A stretch of DNA of 64,000 nt from DASUBV01 sp036501025 (GCA_036501025.1 DASYBB010000200.1:62001-126000); one strand, 5' to 3'. Positions 25,257 to 37,874 are shown, numbered from the stretch's first letter. A program made the numbers and translations. The notes: generated from the letters alone by a model not told the origin.

Positions 25257-26201
25257 TCAGCTCCAGATCGTCACGTACACCGGCGGCCGGAACCGGGACG
25301 GCGGGACGCCGGCGGCCGGGGCGCGCATGAGCTGCATCGCCTCGGGGGTGCCCAGGAACCGGCGGAACGCGCTGGCCGCGGTGCTGCGGTGCTGGCGCTC
25401 CAGCATGGTGACGTGCCAGCAGGCGTCGACCGGCAGGCCGCGCAGCTCGACCAGGGACAGCTCGCCCCGGCGCAGCTGCTGGGCGACCAGGTGCTCCACG
25501 GCCGGGGCCACGCCCGCCCCGTCGGCGGCGGCGGCCCAGGCCGCGGTCTGGTTGGGGAACACGCCGATGCGGTCGTCGGGGACGCCGAGCCGGGCCAGCA
25601 GCTGCCCGGTGTCGCTCTCCGGGTCGGCGCCCGACGGGTCGACCAGCCACCGCCACTGGCCGGGGCGGCCGGGCGGCCGGGCGCGGCCGGCCACGACCAC
25701 CAGGCGGTACCGGAAGATCGGCTCGGTCACGATGGCCAGCGCGGAGTCGGCCGCCGCGCTGGAGCCGACTGCCACGTCGGCCAGCCGGTTGGCCACCAGG
25801 ACGCCCATCTCGCTGGTCGCGGCCACGCCGGTGGAGATGTCGACCGAGCCCGCGTACCGGCGGGCGAACGCCTCGCTCAGCGGGCTCAGCACGAACTCGC
25901 CGATCGCGGCGGTGGCCACCACCCGGAGCTGCTCGGGCGCCCCCTGCGCGGCCCGGACCGCGGCGTGCGCCTCGGCCCCGAGCACGACGATCTGGGACGC
26001 GGTGGCCAGCAGCCGGGACCCGCCCGCGGTCAGCGTCATGCCGCCCGGCCCGCGCGTCACCAGCTGGTCGCCCAGGTGCTGGCGGAGCGCCGTGAGCGCC
26101 TGGGACACGGCCGGCTCACTGACCCCGAGCGCGCTGGCCGCGGCCGTCACCGAGCCGAGCCGGGCGACGAGCACGAACGCGTTCAGCTGCGTGAGCGTCA
26201 T
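25257..26201 (-). CDS. LysR-family transcriptional regulator
   Basis: A 314-residue LysR regulator. The HTH is at about 3-60 (TQLNAFVLVARLGSVTAAAS, VSEPAVSQALTALRQHLG, RGPGGMTLTAGG); the effector domain follows. It lies between two coxMSL sets, divergent from the second and reading towards the first, so it probably controls one or both (a CbbR/CoxR-like role). A TAATAAT element about ten bases before the ATG suggests a leaderless start. Confidence 0.9.
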   Translation of the reverse strand: MTLTQLNAFVLVARLGSVTAAASALGVSEPAVSQALTALRQHLGDQLVTRGPGGMTLTAGGSRLLATASQIVVLGAEAHAAVRAAQGAPEQLRVVATAAIGEFVLSPLSEAFARRYAGSVDISTGVAATSEMGVLVANRLADVAVGSSAAADSALAIVTEPIFRYRLVVVAGRARPPGRPGQWRWLVDPSGADPESDTGQLLARLGVPDDRIGVFPNQTAAWAAAADGAGVAPAVEHLVAQQLRRGELSLVELRGLPVDACWHVTMLERQHRSTAASAFRRFLGTPEAMQLMRAPAAGVPPSRFRPPVYVTIWS

Positions 26202-26211
26202 GTCACTGCCG

Positions 26212-26264
26212 ATTATTACCCACCGACGGCATTGGGCCGGCCCGCCCGATAACGCTCTTACACT
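26212..26264. promoter_or_regulatory. divergent promoters between LysR gene and coxM2
   Basis: The minus-strand -10 TAATAAT lies at about 26212-26218, close to the LysR start. The plus-strand -10 TACACT at 26259-26264 ends six bases before the coxM2 ATG. Both messages look leaderless. The 69-base gap is short enough for one LysR tetramer to control both directions; no convincing T-N11-A repeat was settled on. Confidence 0.45.
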
Positions 26265-26270
26265 CAGGGC

Positions 26271-27164
26271 ATGCAGGTTCCGGCCCACGTCGAGTACGAG
26301 CGGGCGGCCTCCGTCCAGCACGCCCTTGGCCTGCTGGCCCGGTACGGCCCCGAGTCCCGCGTGCTGGCCGGCGGCCACAGCCTGATCCCGATGATGAAGC
26401 TGCGGCTGGCCCAGCCCGAGACGCTGATCGACATCAACGGCCTGGCCGAGCTGTCGTTCCTGCGGCTGGCCGGCGGCGAGCTGCAGATCGGGGCGCTGAC
26501 CCGGCATGCCGAGCTGCTGGACTGCGCCCTGGCCGGCGAGCACTTCGCGATCCTGCACGACGCCGAGCGCGTGATCGCCGATCCCATCGTGCGCAACTGG
26601 GGCACCATCGGCGGGTCGCTGTGCCAGGCCGACCCGTCCGAGGACCTGTCGGCGGCGTTCGCGGCCCTGAAGGCGACCATGGTCATCCAGGGGCCGGGCG
26701 GCACCAGGACCGTCCCGGCCCGCGACTTCCACACCGGTCCGTACGAAACTGTCGTCGCCCCCGGCGAGATCCTCACCGAGGTGCGGATCTCGCTCCGGTC
26801 GGCGGACCGGGGCCGCGCCCTCGGGAAGGGCAGTGCTTACGAGAAGGTCGGCCGGCGGGTGGGTGACTGGCCGGTCGGCGCGGCCGGCGCGGCGCTGTGG
26901 CTGGCCGGCGGGACCGTGGCCGAGGCGGGCATCGGGCTGTCCGCCGTCGGCGCCCGCAACTTCGCCGCCGCCGAGGCCGAGGAGTTCCTGCGCGGCGCCC
27001 CGGCCACCGAGGAGTCGTTCCGCCGGGCCGGCGAGATCGCCGCGCAGCACTGCCGCCCGGTCGCCGACCAGCGCGGCCCGGCCGACTACAAGCGGCACCT
27101 GGCCTGCGAGCTCACCATCCGCGCCCTGCGCACGGCCGCGCGCCGCGCCGCGGGCCAGCCGTGA
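26271..27164 (+). CDS. coxM: CO dehydrogenase-type medium FAD subunit, second set
   Basis: A 297-residue FAD subunit, paralogue of the one at 23940. It has AGGHSLIPMMKLR and the GTIGGSLCQADPSEDL stretch for FAD binding, and ends KRHLACELTIRALR. It is the first gene of the plus-strand set coxMSLDE, divergent from LysR. Confidence 0.92.
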   Translation: MQVPAHVEYERAASVQHALGLLARYGPESRVLAGGHSLIPMMKLRLAQPETLIDINGLAELSFLRLAGGELQIGALTRHAELLDCALAGEHFAILHDAERVIADPIVRNWGTIGGSLCQADPSEDLSAAFAALKATMVIQGPGGTRTVPARDFHTGPYETVVAPGEILTEVRISLRSADRGRALGKGSAYEKVGRRVGDWPVGAAGAALWLAGGTVAEAGIGLSAVGARNFAAAEAEEFLRGAPATEESFRRAGEIAAQHCRPVADQRGPADYKRHLACELTIRALRTAARRAAGQP

Positions 27165-27176
27165 GACGTTGTACCC

Positions 27177-30015
<2,839 letters not shown>

Positions 30016-30075
30016 CCGGGCCGCGTGACGCATGATGGACAACGTGACGATCATGACGAAACGGGGCCGCCCCTG

Positions 30076-30972
30076 ATGAGCGAGCTAGCCGACCGGCTGC
30101 CGGACGTGGCGGCCCTGATGAAGGCCCTCGACGCCGCCGGGTACCTGGCCGACGAGCCCCTGGCCACGGCAATGTTCCTGGCCGCCCGGATGGGACAGCC
30201 GATCCTGCTCGAGGGCGAGCCCGGCGTGGGCAAGACCGAGGCGGCCAAGGCCCTGGCCACGGCGGTCGACACCCCGCTGATCCGCCTCCAGTGCTACGAG
30301 GGCCTGACCTCGGCCGAGGCCCTGTACGAGTGGAACTACCCGCGCCAGCTGCTGGCCATCCGGCTGGCCGAGGCGCGCGGCGAGGCGCCCCGCGAGGCCG
30401 ACCTGTTCAGCGACGAGTACCTGCTGGAGCGGCCGCTGCTGGCCGCCCTCGATCACCCCGGGCCGCGCCCGGCCGTGCTGCTCATCGACGAGGTCGACCG
30501 CGGCGACGACGAGTTCGAGGCGTTCCTGTTCGAGCTGCTGGCCGAGGCGGCCGTCACCATCCCCGAGCTGGGGACGCGGCGGGCCGCCCACCCCCCGGTC
30601 GTGGTGCTCACCTCGAACCGGACCCGGGACCTGCACGACGCGCTGAAGCGCCGGTGCCTGTACCACTGGATCGACTACCCCGACGCCGGCCGGGTGGCCG
30701 CCATCATCCGGCGCCGCGTCCCCGGCGCGCAGGCCCCGCTGACCGAGCAGGTCGCCGCCGGCGTGTCCCGGCTGCGCGGCCTGGACCTGGCCAAGCCGCC
30801 CGGCGTGGCCGAGGCGATCAGCTGGGCGAGCGCGCTGCACCTGCTCGGCGCGACCAGCCTCGACGCCGAGGCGGCGCAGCGGACCGCCGGGGCCGTGCTG
30901 AAGTACGCCGAGGACCTGCAGGCGGTCCGCGAGGCCGGCTTCGAGGTGCTGGCCGCGGAGTCGCATGGCTGA
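30076..30972 (+). CDS. coxD: MoxR-family AAA+ ATPase, CoxD-type
   Basis: A 298-residue MoxR ATPase: Walker A GEPGVGKTE, LIRLQCYEGLTSAEALYEW, Walker B VLLIDEVD, and the VVLTSNRTRDLHDALKRRCL sensor region. In classical cox clusters CoxD is the ATPase needed to build the S- and Cu-containing active site after folding. ATG 30076 starts MSELADRLP; in-frame upstream starts (from GTG 30025) cannot be excluded. Overlaps coxE by 8 bases. Confidence 0.9.
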   Translation: MSELADRLPDVAALMKALDAAGYLADEPLATAMFLAARMGQPILLEGEPGVGKTEAAKALATAVDTPLIRLQCYEGLTSAEALYEWNYPRQLLAIRLAEARGEAPREADLFSDEYLLERPLLAALDHPGPRPAVLLIDEVDRGDDEFEAFLFELLAEAAVTIPELGTRRAAHPPVVVLTSNRTRDLHDALKRRCLYHWIDYPDAGRVAAIIRRRVPGAQAPLTEQVAAGVSRLRGLDLAKPPGVAEAISWASALHLLGATSLDAEAAQRTAGAVLKYAEDLQAVREAGFEVLAAESHG

Positions 30973-32236
30973 TGCGGCGGCAGCTGGCCGGGCCGGGCCG
31001 GGCGACCTGGCCGAGGTCAGCGCGCGCTTCGGAGCGGCCCTGCGCCGGGCCGGGCTGCCCGCCGGGCTCGGCCGGTGCGAGCGGTTCGCGGCCGCCGTCA
31101 CCGTGGCCCGGCCCGCCACGCTCCGCGCCCTGTACCTGTGCGCCCAGGCCACGCTGGTGTCCAGCCGGGACGAGGCCGAGATCCTGCGGGTCGTGTTCGG
31201 CCGGGTGTTCGGCGCGCTGGACGGGCCCGTCGGCCCCGGCCTGCCCGGCGACCCCGGCCCGGCCCAGGCCGTGCCGCCGCGCCCGCAGGCGGCCGGCCCC
31301 GCGGCCGAGCGCGCCCCCGAGGACCTGCTGGCCCGGGCGGCGGAGGCGGCCCGGACCCACGCCGGCGCCACCGCCGACGAGGCCGGCGCCGAGCGCGACG
31401 AATCAGCCGGCCCCGAGGTCGACCACCCCTACCTGGGCAGCACCGCCGAGCGCCTGGCGGCCCAGGACTTCGCCGAGCTGTCCGACGCCGAGCTGCGGTC
31501 GCTGGCCGGGCTGATGCGCGGCGTCTCGCTGGCCGTCCCGCTGCGGCGGTCGCGCCGGGACCGCCGACGGCCGGGCGGACCCCGCACTGACCTGCGGTCC
31601 ACGCTGCGCCGGGCGCGGCGCACGGGCGGCCAGGCGTTCGAGCTGATCGGGCGGTCCCCGGCCCGCCGCCCGCGGCGCATGGTCGTGCTGTGCGACATCT
31701 CCGGCTCCATGGAGCCCTACGCCCGGGCCATGATCCAGCTGCTGTACTGCGCGGCCGGCGGCGCGCGGGCGGAGGTGTTCACCTTTGCCACCCGGCTCAC
31801 CCGGCTGACCCCGGCCCTGGCCCGGTCGCAGCCCGGCCCCGCCCTCGACCGCGCCGGGAAGGCCGCCCCGGACTGGCGCGGCGGGACCAAGATCGGGGCG
31901 GCGCTGCGCGAGTTCAACGACTCCTGGGGCCGCCGGGGCATGGCCCGCGGCGCGGTCGTCCTCATCGTGTCGGACGGGTGGGACACCGGCGATCCCGAGA
32001 TCGTCCGCCGGGAAATGGAGCGCCTGTCACTCGTAGCGTTCCGTATTGTCTGGGTTAATCCCCGGACGAAGGCCACCGGCTATCAGCCGCTGGCCGGCGG
32101 CATGGCGGCCGCCTGGCCGCACTGCGACGCGGTCGTCAGCGCGCACACCGTGCAGGCCCTCGGCCAGCTCACCGCGGCGCTGGCCGACCCGGCCCGGCGC
32201 CGGGCCCCGGTCCGGGTGCCGGTGAAATCCCGTTGA
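30965..32236 (+). CDS. coxE: VWA-domain protein, CoxE-type
   Basis: A 423-residue protein: helical N-terminal part, a Pro/Ala-rich acidic linker (about 90-155), an Arg-rich stretch and a C-terminal VWA domain with DISGSM from D244, GGTKIGAALRE and SDGWDTGD. It is the partner of the MoxR ATPase in active-site maturation and shares the ATGGCTGA overlap with it. Paralogue of the protein at 15460. Confidence 0.9.
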   Translation: MADAAAAGRAGPGDLAEVSARFGAALRRAGLPAGLGRCERFAAAVTVARPATLRALYLCAQATLVSSRDEAEILRVVFGRVFGALDGPVGPGLPGDPGPAQAVPPRPQAAGPAAERAPEDLLARAAEAARTHAGATADEAGAERDESAGPEVDHPYLGSTAERLAAQDFAELSDAELRSLAGLMRGVSLAVPLRRSRRDRRRPGGPRTDLRSTLRRARRTGGQAFELIGRSPARRPRRMVVLCDISGSMEPYARAMIQLLYCAAGGARAEVFTFATRLTRLTPALARSQPGPALDRAGKAAPDWRGGTKIGAALREFNDSWGRRGMARGAVVLIVSDGWDTGDPEIVRREMERLSLVAFRIVWVNPRTKATGYQPLAGGMAAAWPHCDAVVSAHTVQALGQLTAALADPARRRAPVRVPVKSR

Positions 32237-32330
32237 TGGGACCCCGGTAACAGCGTCTATTGTCGGGATGCGCCCGCCGGCGGGTGCGCGGGCCGCGGCC
32301 CGGACACGGTCAGGTCAGGGGGATGGCGGG

Positions 32331-33938
32331 ATGGGCCACGTCGAGGCGGCTCATCTGAGCCATGTCCTGCCCGATGGGCGGCTGCTCCTGTCCGATGTCT
32401 CGTTCCGCGTCGGCGACGGCCAGGTCGCGGCGCTGGTCGGGCCGAACGGGGCCGGCAAGACCACCCTGATGCGCCTGGTCACCGGGGACCTCACCGCCCA
32501 GTCCGGGACGATCACCGCCAGCGGCGGCCTGGGCGTCATGCGGCAGTTCGTCGGCGGCATCCGGGACGAGTCCACGGTGCGGGACCTGCTGCTGTCGGTC
32601 GCCCCGCCGCGGGTCCGCGAGGCCGCCGCCGCCCTGGACGCCACCGAGCTGCTGATGATGGAGCGCGACGACGAGCCCACCCAGATGCGCTACGCACGGG
32701 TGCTGACCGAGTACAACGACGCCGGCGGGTACCAGGCCGAGGTCCACTTCGATGCCTGTTGCGTGGCCGCGCTCGGCATCAGCTACGACACCTGCCAGTG
32801 GCGCACGGTCGCGACCCTGTCCGGCGGCGAGCAGAAGCGGCTGGTGCTGGAGTCGCTGCTGCGCGGCCGGGACGAGGTCCTGCTGCTCGACGAGCCGGAC
32901 AACTACCTCGACGTGCCGGGCAAGGTCTGGCTGGAGCAGCAGCTCGCCGCGACGTCCAAGACCGTCCTGCTGGTCAGCCACGACCGGGAGCTGCTGGCCG
33001 CCTGCGCGCAGCGCATCATCACCGTCGAGGACTCCCACGTCTGGGTCCACGGCGGCGGGTTCGCGACCTACGCGCAGGCCCGCCGCGAGCGCGGCGAGCG
33101 GCTGGACGAGCTGCGCCGCCGCTGGGACGAGGAGCACGAGCGGCTGAAGGAGCTCGTGCGCATGTACCGGCAGAAGGCGGCCTACAACTCCGACATGGCC
33201 TCGCGGCTGCACGCGGCCGAGACCCGGCTGCGCAAGTTCGAGGAGGCCGGGCCGCCGGAGGAGTCGCCGCGCGACCAGAACGTGCGGATGCGGCTGCGCG
33301 GCGGCCGCACCGGCAAGCGCGCCGTGATCTGCGAGCAGCTCGAGCTGACCGGCCTGATGCACCCGTTCGACCTGGAGGTCTGGTACAGCGAGCGGGTCGC
33401 CGTCCTCGGCTCCAACGGCTCGGGCAAGTCGCACTTCCTGCGCCTGCTGGCCGGGGATGAGGTGCGCCACGAGGGCGTGGCCCGGCTCGGCGCCCGGGTC
33501 GTGCCCGGCATGTTCGCCCAGACGCACGCCCGGCCCGACCTGGACGCAAGGACGCCGCTGGAGATCCTGATGACCGAGCACGCGCTGCTCATCAACGAGG
33601 CCATGGCCGCCCTGTCGCGCTATGAGCTCCAGGTGTGCGCCCGGCAGCCGTTCCGCAATCTGTCCGGCGGCCAGCAGGCCCGGCTCCAGATCCTGCTGCT
33701 GGAGCTGGGCGGGTCGACGCTGCTGCTCCTGGACGAGCCGACCGACAACCTCGACCTGGCCAGTGCCGAGGCCCTCCAGGAGGGCCTGGAGTCATACGCC
33801 GGAACCGTGCTGGCCGTGACCCACGACCGCTGGTTCGCGCGGTCGTTCGACCGGTTTCTCGTATTCGGGGCCAGCGGGGACGTGTACGAGGCCCCCGCTC
33901 CGGTCTGGGACGAGACTCGCGTCGAGCGGCAACGCTGA
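32331..33938 (+). CDS. ABC-F family ATPase
   Basis: A 535-residue soluble protein with two ABC domains and no membrane part. The first has GPNGAGKTT, LSGGEQKR and LLLDEPDNYLD. The second has GSNGSGKSH, LSGGQQAR and LLLLDEPTDNLD. The linker between them is a charged coiled coil (RRRWDEEHERLKELVRMYRQ). ABC-F proteins act on the ribosome as translation factors or antibiotic-resistance proteins; which applies is not decided. Asp instead of Thr in the first DEPD is unusual. ATG 32331 with AGGGGGAT upstream. Confidence 0.88.
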   Translation: MGHVEAAHLSHVLPDGRLLLSDVSFRVGDGQVAALVGPNGAGKTTLMRLVTGDLTAQSGTITASGGLGVMRQFVGGIRDESTVRDLLLSVAPPRVREAAAALDATELLMMERDDEPTQMRYARVLTEYNDAGGYQAEVHFDACCVAALGISYDTCQWRTVATLSGGEQKRLVLESLLRGRDEVLLLDEPDNYLDVPGKVWLEQQLAATSKTVLLVSHDRELLAACAQRIITVEDSHVWVHGGGFATYAQARRERGERLDELRRRWDEEHERLKELVRMYRQKAAYNSDMASRLHAAETRLRKFEEAGPPEESPRDQNVRMRLRGGRTGKRAVICEQLELTGLMHPFDLEVWYSERVAVLGSNGSGKSHFLRLLAGDEVRHEGVARLGARVVPGMFAQTHARPDLDARTPLEILMTEHALLINEAMAALSRYELQVCARQPFRNLSGGQQARLQILLLELGGSTLLLLDEPTDNLDLASAEALQEGLESYAGTVLAVTHDRWFARSFDRFLVFGASGDVYEAPAPVWDETRVERQR

Positions 33939-34026
33939 CGGTGGCTTGCTAGGCTCATGGTTCGCCGTGCGGGCGGCGGGCGCCGTAGTGCTGCAGCCCG
34001 CAGAGCCCGGATCTGAAGGAGTGCAC

Positions 34027-34146
34027 GTGAAGAAACTGCTCGTGATTGCCCTGCTGGGACTGAGCGCCTTCGCAGTCTGGCGGAAGGTCCAGGCGGATCG
34101 CGCCGAGCTGGACCTGTGGACCGAGGCGACCACCGCAGACGACTAA
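34027..34146 (+). CDS. DLW-39 family small protein
   Basis: Exactly 39 residues: VKKLLVIALLGLSAFAVWRK, then ADRAELDLWTEAT and TADD. This is the DLW-39 family of actinobacteria, named for the DLW motif and length; its function is unknown. One N-terminal TM-like helix. GTG start with GAAGGAG six bases upstream. In many actinobacteria it lies near a tRNA-Ala gene, as it does here. Confidence 0.9.
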   Translation: MKKLLVIALLGLSAFAVWRKVQADRAELDLWTEATTADD

Positions 34147-34180
34147 CCCTCCGCCGGCGGCAGCGCGGCGGAGGTCGGGG

Positions 34181-34990
34181 GTGAGCGACGTGGGTGGAGC
34201 CCGGCTGGCCTGCTTCGGCCTGATCGGCACGACGGTGGCCGACGACGGCATCCTGGAGCGCGCTTACGCCGAGGCGATCGCGACGCAGGGGGTCGTGACC
34301 GGGACGACCGCCTACGCCCGGGGCATGGCCCAGGTCCACCGGTCGCGCGGCAAGGCCGTGATCGACGTGCTGCGCGAGCTCTTCCCCGAGAACGAGGCCC
34401 GGGCGCAGGCCGCCTGCCTGGCCTTCGACAAGTCCCTCAGCGGCGCCGTCCAGCGGTTCGGCATCCACCCCGTTCCCGGTGCGCCCGAGGCGCTGGACGA
34501 GCTGGCCGGGGCCGGCTGGCGCAGCTGCGTGATCAGCTCCGTCTCCCGGCGCCAGCTGCACGGGATGCTGGACGCGCTCGGCTGGCACGACCGGTTTGAC
34601 CTGGCCGTCAGCGCGGACGAGGTGCCGCGCGGGTGCCCGTGGCCGGACCTGGTCCTGCACGGGATGCTGAATCTGGGCGTGGACGACGTCCGCGATACGG
34701 TCGTCGTCCAGGCGACGGAGAGCGGCGTGCTGGCGGGGCGCCGGGCCGGCGCCGGGCTGGTCGCCGGGGTGCTGACCGGCGCGCACCCGGCGGCCCGGCT
34801 GCGGTCGGCCGGGGCTACGCAGGTGCTGGGCACCGTGGCCGGCGTCCCGGCCATGGTGGCGGGCGGTCTGGCGGCGGCGCTGATGGTGCCGCGGCCGGCG
34901 GACGCGCCGGCGGTGCCGTCGCCGATTGAGGGCGCGCCGATGCGGCGGGCGGACTCGGCTGAGGTGGCGCGGCAGTCCGGCCCGGCGTGA
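34181..34990 (+). CDS. HAD-superfamily phosphonatase-like protein lacking catalytic residues
   Basis: A 269-residue HAD fold like the actinobacterial phosphonatase-related family, but with key positions changed. Motif I reads CFGLIGTTV where family members have an Asp nucleophile (here Gly13). The loop that normally carries a basic residue before xPD reads RGCPWPD. Motif IV reads VVVQATESGVLAGRRAG instead of VGDTxxD. The frame is open with normal codon use, so it may be a binding or regulatory pseudoenzyme. GTG start with GGAGG upstream. Followed by tRNA-Ala. Confidence 0.75.
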   Translation: MSDVGGARLACFGLIGTTVADDGILERAYAEAIATQGVVTGTTAYARGMAQVHRSRGKAVIDVLRELFPENEARAQAACLAFDKSLSGAVQRFGIHPVPGAPEALDELAGAGWRSCVISSVSRRQLHGMLDALGWHDRFDLAVSADEVPRGCPWPDLVLHGMLNLGVDDVRDTVVVQATESGVLAGRRAGAGLVAGVLTGAHPAARLRSAGATQVLGTVAGVPAMVAGGLAAALMVPRPADAPAVPSPIEGAPMRRADSAEVARQSGPA

Positions 34991-35046
34991 TCGCCGGCGA
35001 GGTGCCGGCGTGAGGCAGGTAAAGGTAGCCTTGGACGGCACGCCTT

Positions 35047-35119
35047 GGGGCTATAGCTCAGCTGGAAGAGCACCTGCTTTGCAAGCAGGGGGTCAGGGGT
35101 TCGAGTCCCCTTAGCTCCA
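35047..35119 (+). tRNA. tRNA-Ala (anticodon UGC)
   Basis: A 73-base cloverleaf. Acceptor GGGGCTA pairs with TAGCTCC including the G3:U70 pair that marks alanine tRNAs. The anticodon stem-loop is CCTGC-TTTGCAA-GCAGG, giving UGC. The T arm is AGGGG-TTCGAGT-CCCCT. CCA is not encoded. It is the left border of the integration hot spot and remains intact. Confidence 0.97.
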
Positions 35120-35154
35120 CTCACTTTCTTGGGATATTTCGCCAGTTCAGAGGC

Positions 35155-36186
35155 TCATCTGTGCGGCCTCGACCCACCATTTCTGCGCCTGCGGTGCGCG
35201 GCTGACGGATGGCTGGGAGGAATTTGGGAGATCATCTTCTCCGGGTTCCGGGCTCTGAGGTCTGGTGTCATCGGCTCATGGCGGAGTCCGTGTGGTTCCG
35301 CTGGGGTCGGCAATTTGGACGCCCGGATCGGTGCGAGCAGCTCGTCCAGGAGTGGGAGTGACGAGCGCGGGTGCCGGGCGGCTCGCTCGTTGAGGGAGGT
35401 CTCCCAGCGGGCCTGGAGGGCGGTGGTGAGGTCGTCGCGCATCCTGTCGGAGGCGTGGGCGTAGAGGCCGCGGATGCCGGGGACCTGATGGCCGAGGCGC
35501 TGTTCGGCGAGAATCTCGGGGATGTTCTCCTCGGCCATCCAAGTCTTGTGGCTATGCCGCAGTCCGTGCGGGGTGAGACCTGGTCGGATCGGGAGCCAGC
35601 AGGCGAGGGGGATGCTGTCGGGGATGACCGGGATGCCCCGGCCGCGAGGAGGCGCGTATCCGGATTCGCCAATGCCGCTGCCCGTCGCTAAATTGCCGGG
35701 CTCTGAAAGGGTTGGGGCCGGAGGCCAGGCCGCGACTGGAATGCCGGGCCAGGTGGTGGCGTCGGCGATGACCAGACGCCCGGGACTGCCTAACGCCCCA
35801 AGGTAGCGACCATCGCAGGCCGGTCTGAAGATACGACGGGCATAGTTGCTGCGCCGGTAGTGGCCTCCGTCAGGACCCAGGAACACGTACTGGCCGGTCC
35901 CGCCGTGCTCCTTGGCGCACGGACAGCTCTGGTGGGGGTGCTCGCGCAGATGCCGGTCGATCAGGGTGGCGAGGAACGGCGGCAGGTCGACTGGCAGGCC
36001 AGGTTCCCAGCGGGGACTGCGGTAGGAGTCGTCCTTGGGCGGGATCCGGTGGAACTTACCTCTCAGCTCCCGGAGCTGCCATTCAACATGGACCTGATCG
36101 GGGCGGGCGAGTATGGGCAGCCGAATCTGAATCGGGGCTTGATACCGCCCGTCGGCAGGACATGTACGTCCGCGAAGGAGGATCGA
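35155..36186 (-). pseudogene. tyrosine recombinase (integrase), N-terminus lost
   Basis: An open frame of 344 codons with no usable early start. It begins after a TAG at 36187-36189 with CPADGRYQA, runs through KFHRIPPKDDSYRSP, DLPPFLATLIDRHLREHP, a CPC pair and VFLGPDGGHYRRS, to the catalytic part TPHGLRHSHKTWMAEENIPE, RLGHQVPGIRGLYAHASDRM. HxxR, the GH dipeptide and the Tyr nucleophile are there; the arm-binding N-terminal domain is missing. The only possible internal start (GTG 35886) would give a fragment. Its C-terminus faces tRNA-Ala, the usual layout for an integrase using that tRNA as attachment site. Confidence 0.8.
35213..35230 (+). repeat. 18-bp direct repeat, copy 1 (candidate integrase arm site)
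   Basis: CTGGGAGGAATTTGGGAG, 94 bases after the end of tRNA-Ala, inside the integrase 3' end. Exact copies lie at 37857 and 42439, each about 100 bases before a tRNA-derived repeat. Confidence 0.6.
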
Positions 36187-37792
36187 CTACGAGCGAGGTC
36201 GGTTTCCACCGGCTGCTCGAAGAATTTCTGGGCTGGTCGCTACCATTCGTCCCCGGATATTCTGGTGAGACTATTCGACTGTACCTCGAAATTCTTTTTC
36301 CCCTCTTTTATATCGAGCAGAAGTTCGGCTGGGGGGGTGTCGCCCCTCGTATACCGACCCATTATCGGATCCGAGATCCTCTCAACCGCGCGGTCGAGTT
36401 CGTGCTCGGCTTGTCGACGCTTGACCTGATTCGCGCACGCGAAGCGCTTAAAGAAGAGGAGGGGGTTATCGCTGCTGAGTGGACAGCTGCTATCGGACGA
36501 CTCGGAGGCGCTGCCAACGCAGAAAACCTGCGACTGATTCTTCCGGACGCTCGGCCCGTCGGGGCCGGCCGACGATCGCCTGCGATGTTTGAAGCCCTTG
36601 ATAACGAGCGCTGGACTCATTTGGAGACAGTTGAATCGCTCTGGCAAGAGCGTTTGTCGGCGATGACGGACCAGATTCTTCCTGCGGGCGAATTGACTGA
36701 CCGCAGCCGTGCCGGCCTAGCTGACGCCGAGGCGCAGGTACGCAAACTTGGTGCGGCCGTCCGCGAACTTAGGGAGCAACTGGCAATCTCTGGAGCTGAT
36801 CTGGACGCACTGGCTAGCCGTTTCGCTGGGGTCGAGGCAGACAGACGGCAATTGATGGACGTACAGCGCATTCGTCGCCTCGGAGGCGAGCTTGACTTGC
36901 CACTCATTGCCGAGGGACGCTGCCCGACCTGCCAGCAGGAACTGGACGGGCGGGGCGTGGCTTTCGGCACGGTCAGCAGTTCGGAGGAGAACATCGCCTT
37001 GCTCGACGCCGAGCGTGTCACGTTGCAGGCCATGCAAGCCGCGGCCCAAGAGCGAAGCTCCCGCCTGCAGGAATCTGTCCGGGCCGCGGAAACGGACCTC
37101 GAGGCAGCCCGAGATCAGGTACGTCTGCTGCGTGATGAACTGGTCGGGCCGTCTAACGCCCCTAGCGCAGTCAGGTCCAGGAACGCTTGACACTCGAAAG
37201 CCGCGTCCGCGGGGCCAAAGCGGTTAGAGACACTTGCGCTGCGGTCGAGCACGATCTAGACGAGTTGTCCATCCGGTTTGATGATACCAGGGCAAGACGA
37301 GCGATCCTTGGTGAAGAAACAGCCAGCCCTGAGGACGTAGGCACCCTGGCCGCTTTTCGTCGCAGCTTTCAGCAGCAGATCGAAGCATATGAGCTCAGAA
37401 GCGTCCCGCCAGGTGAGGTGACGATCGACGACCGCACCCTACTGCCGGTCGATGACGGCTTCGAATTGAGCTTCGATATGGCACTAGGAATTAGCGCCTC
37501 GGACGCGATCCGTACAAAGTGGGCGTACCATACGGCGATATTTGAGACGGCATCTACACGGCCGCGGGGCCGACACCTCGGTGTTCTGACGCTCGATGAG
37601 CCTAGGCAGCAAGAGACAGACCATCGAAGCTTGGCCGCGTTTCTCAACAGACTCAATACAGATCGAGATCTCGGACAAGTAATCTATGCGACTAGCGAGG
37701 CTGCTGACGTGCTGGCTGACGTCCTTCGAGGGATTCCTCACAATTCTCTTCCGGCATCAGGGCGGCACCTTTTGGTCCTTGATAACGATTAG
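36162..37792 (+). pseudogene. SMC/Rad50-like ATPase remnant, split by frameshift and lacking Walker A
   Basis: Two frames overlap at 37187-37190. The first (to 37190) has an N-terminal part (ETIRLYLEILFPLFYIEQKF, RAVEFVLGLSTLDLIRAREA), coiled coils and a zinc-hook-like GRCPTCQQEL. The second continues the coiled coil (ESRVRGAKAVRDTCAAVEHD) and ends with a head domain (ALGISASDAIRTKWAYHTAI, Walker B LGVLTLDEPRQQETD). The pre-Walker-A start is missing: the frame begins at the junction with the truncated integrase. One indel near 37165 (SQVQERLTLES in the other frame) would join the halves. Such ATPases are often parts of phage-defence systems; this copy is probably dead. Confidence 0.65.
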
Positions 37793-37856
37793 AGATCAAG
37801 TGGCGAGTCCAGGCGAGCTGAGTTGATCGTCTGGGCACAGTGCCCTCCGAGATCGA

Positions 37857-37874
37857 CTGGGAGGAATTTGGGAG
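37857..37874 (+). repeat. 18-bp direct repeat, copy 2
   Basis: Identical to 35213-35230. With copy 3 the identity extends at least two more bases (ACTGGGAGGAATTTGGGAGG). Confidence 0.6.
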
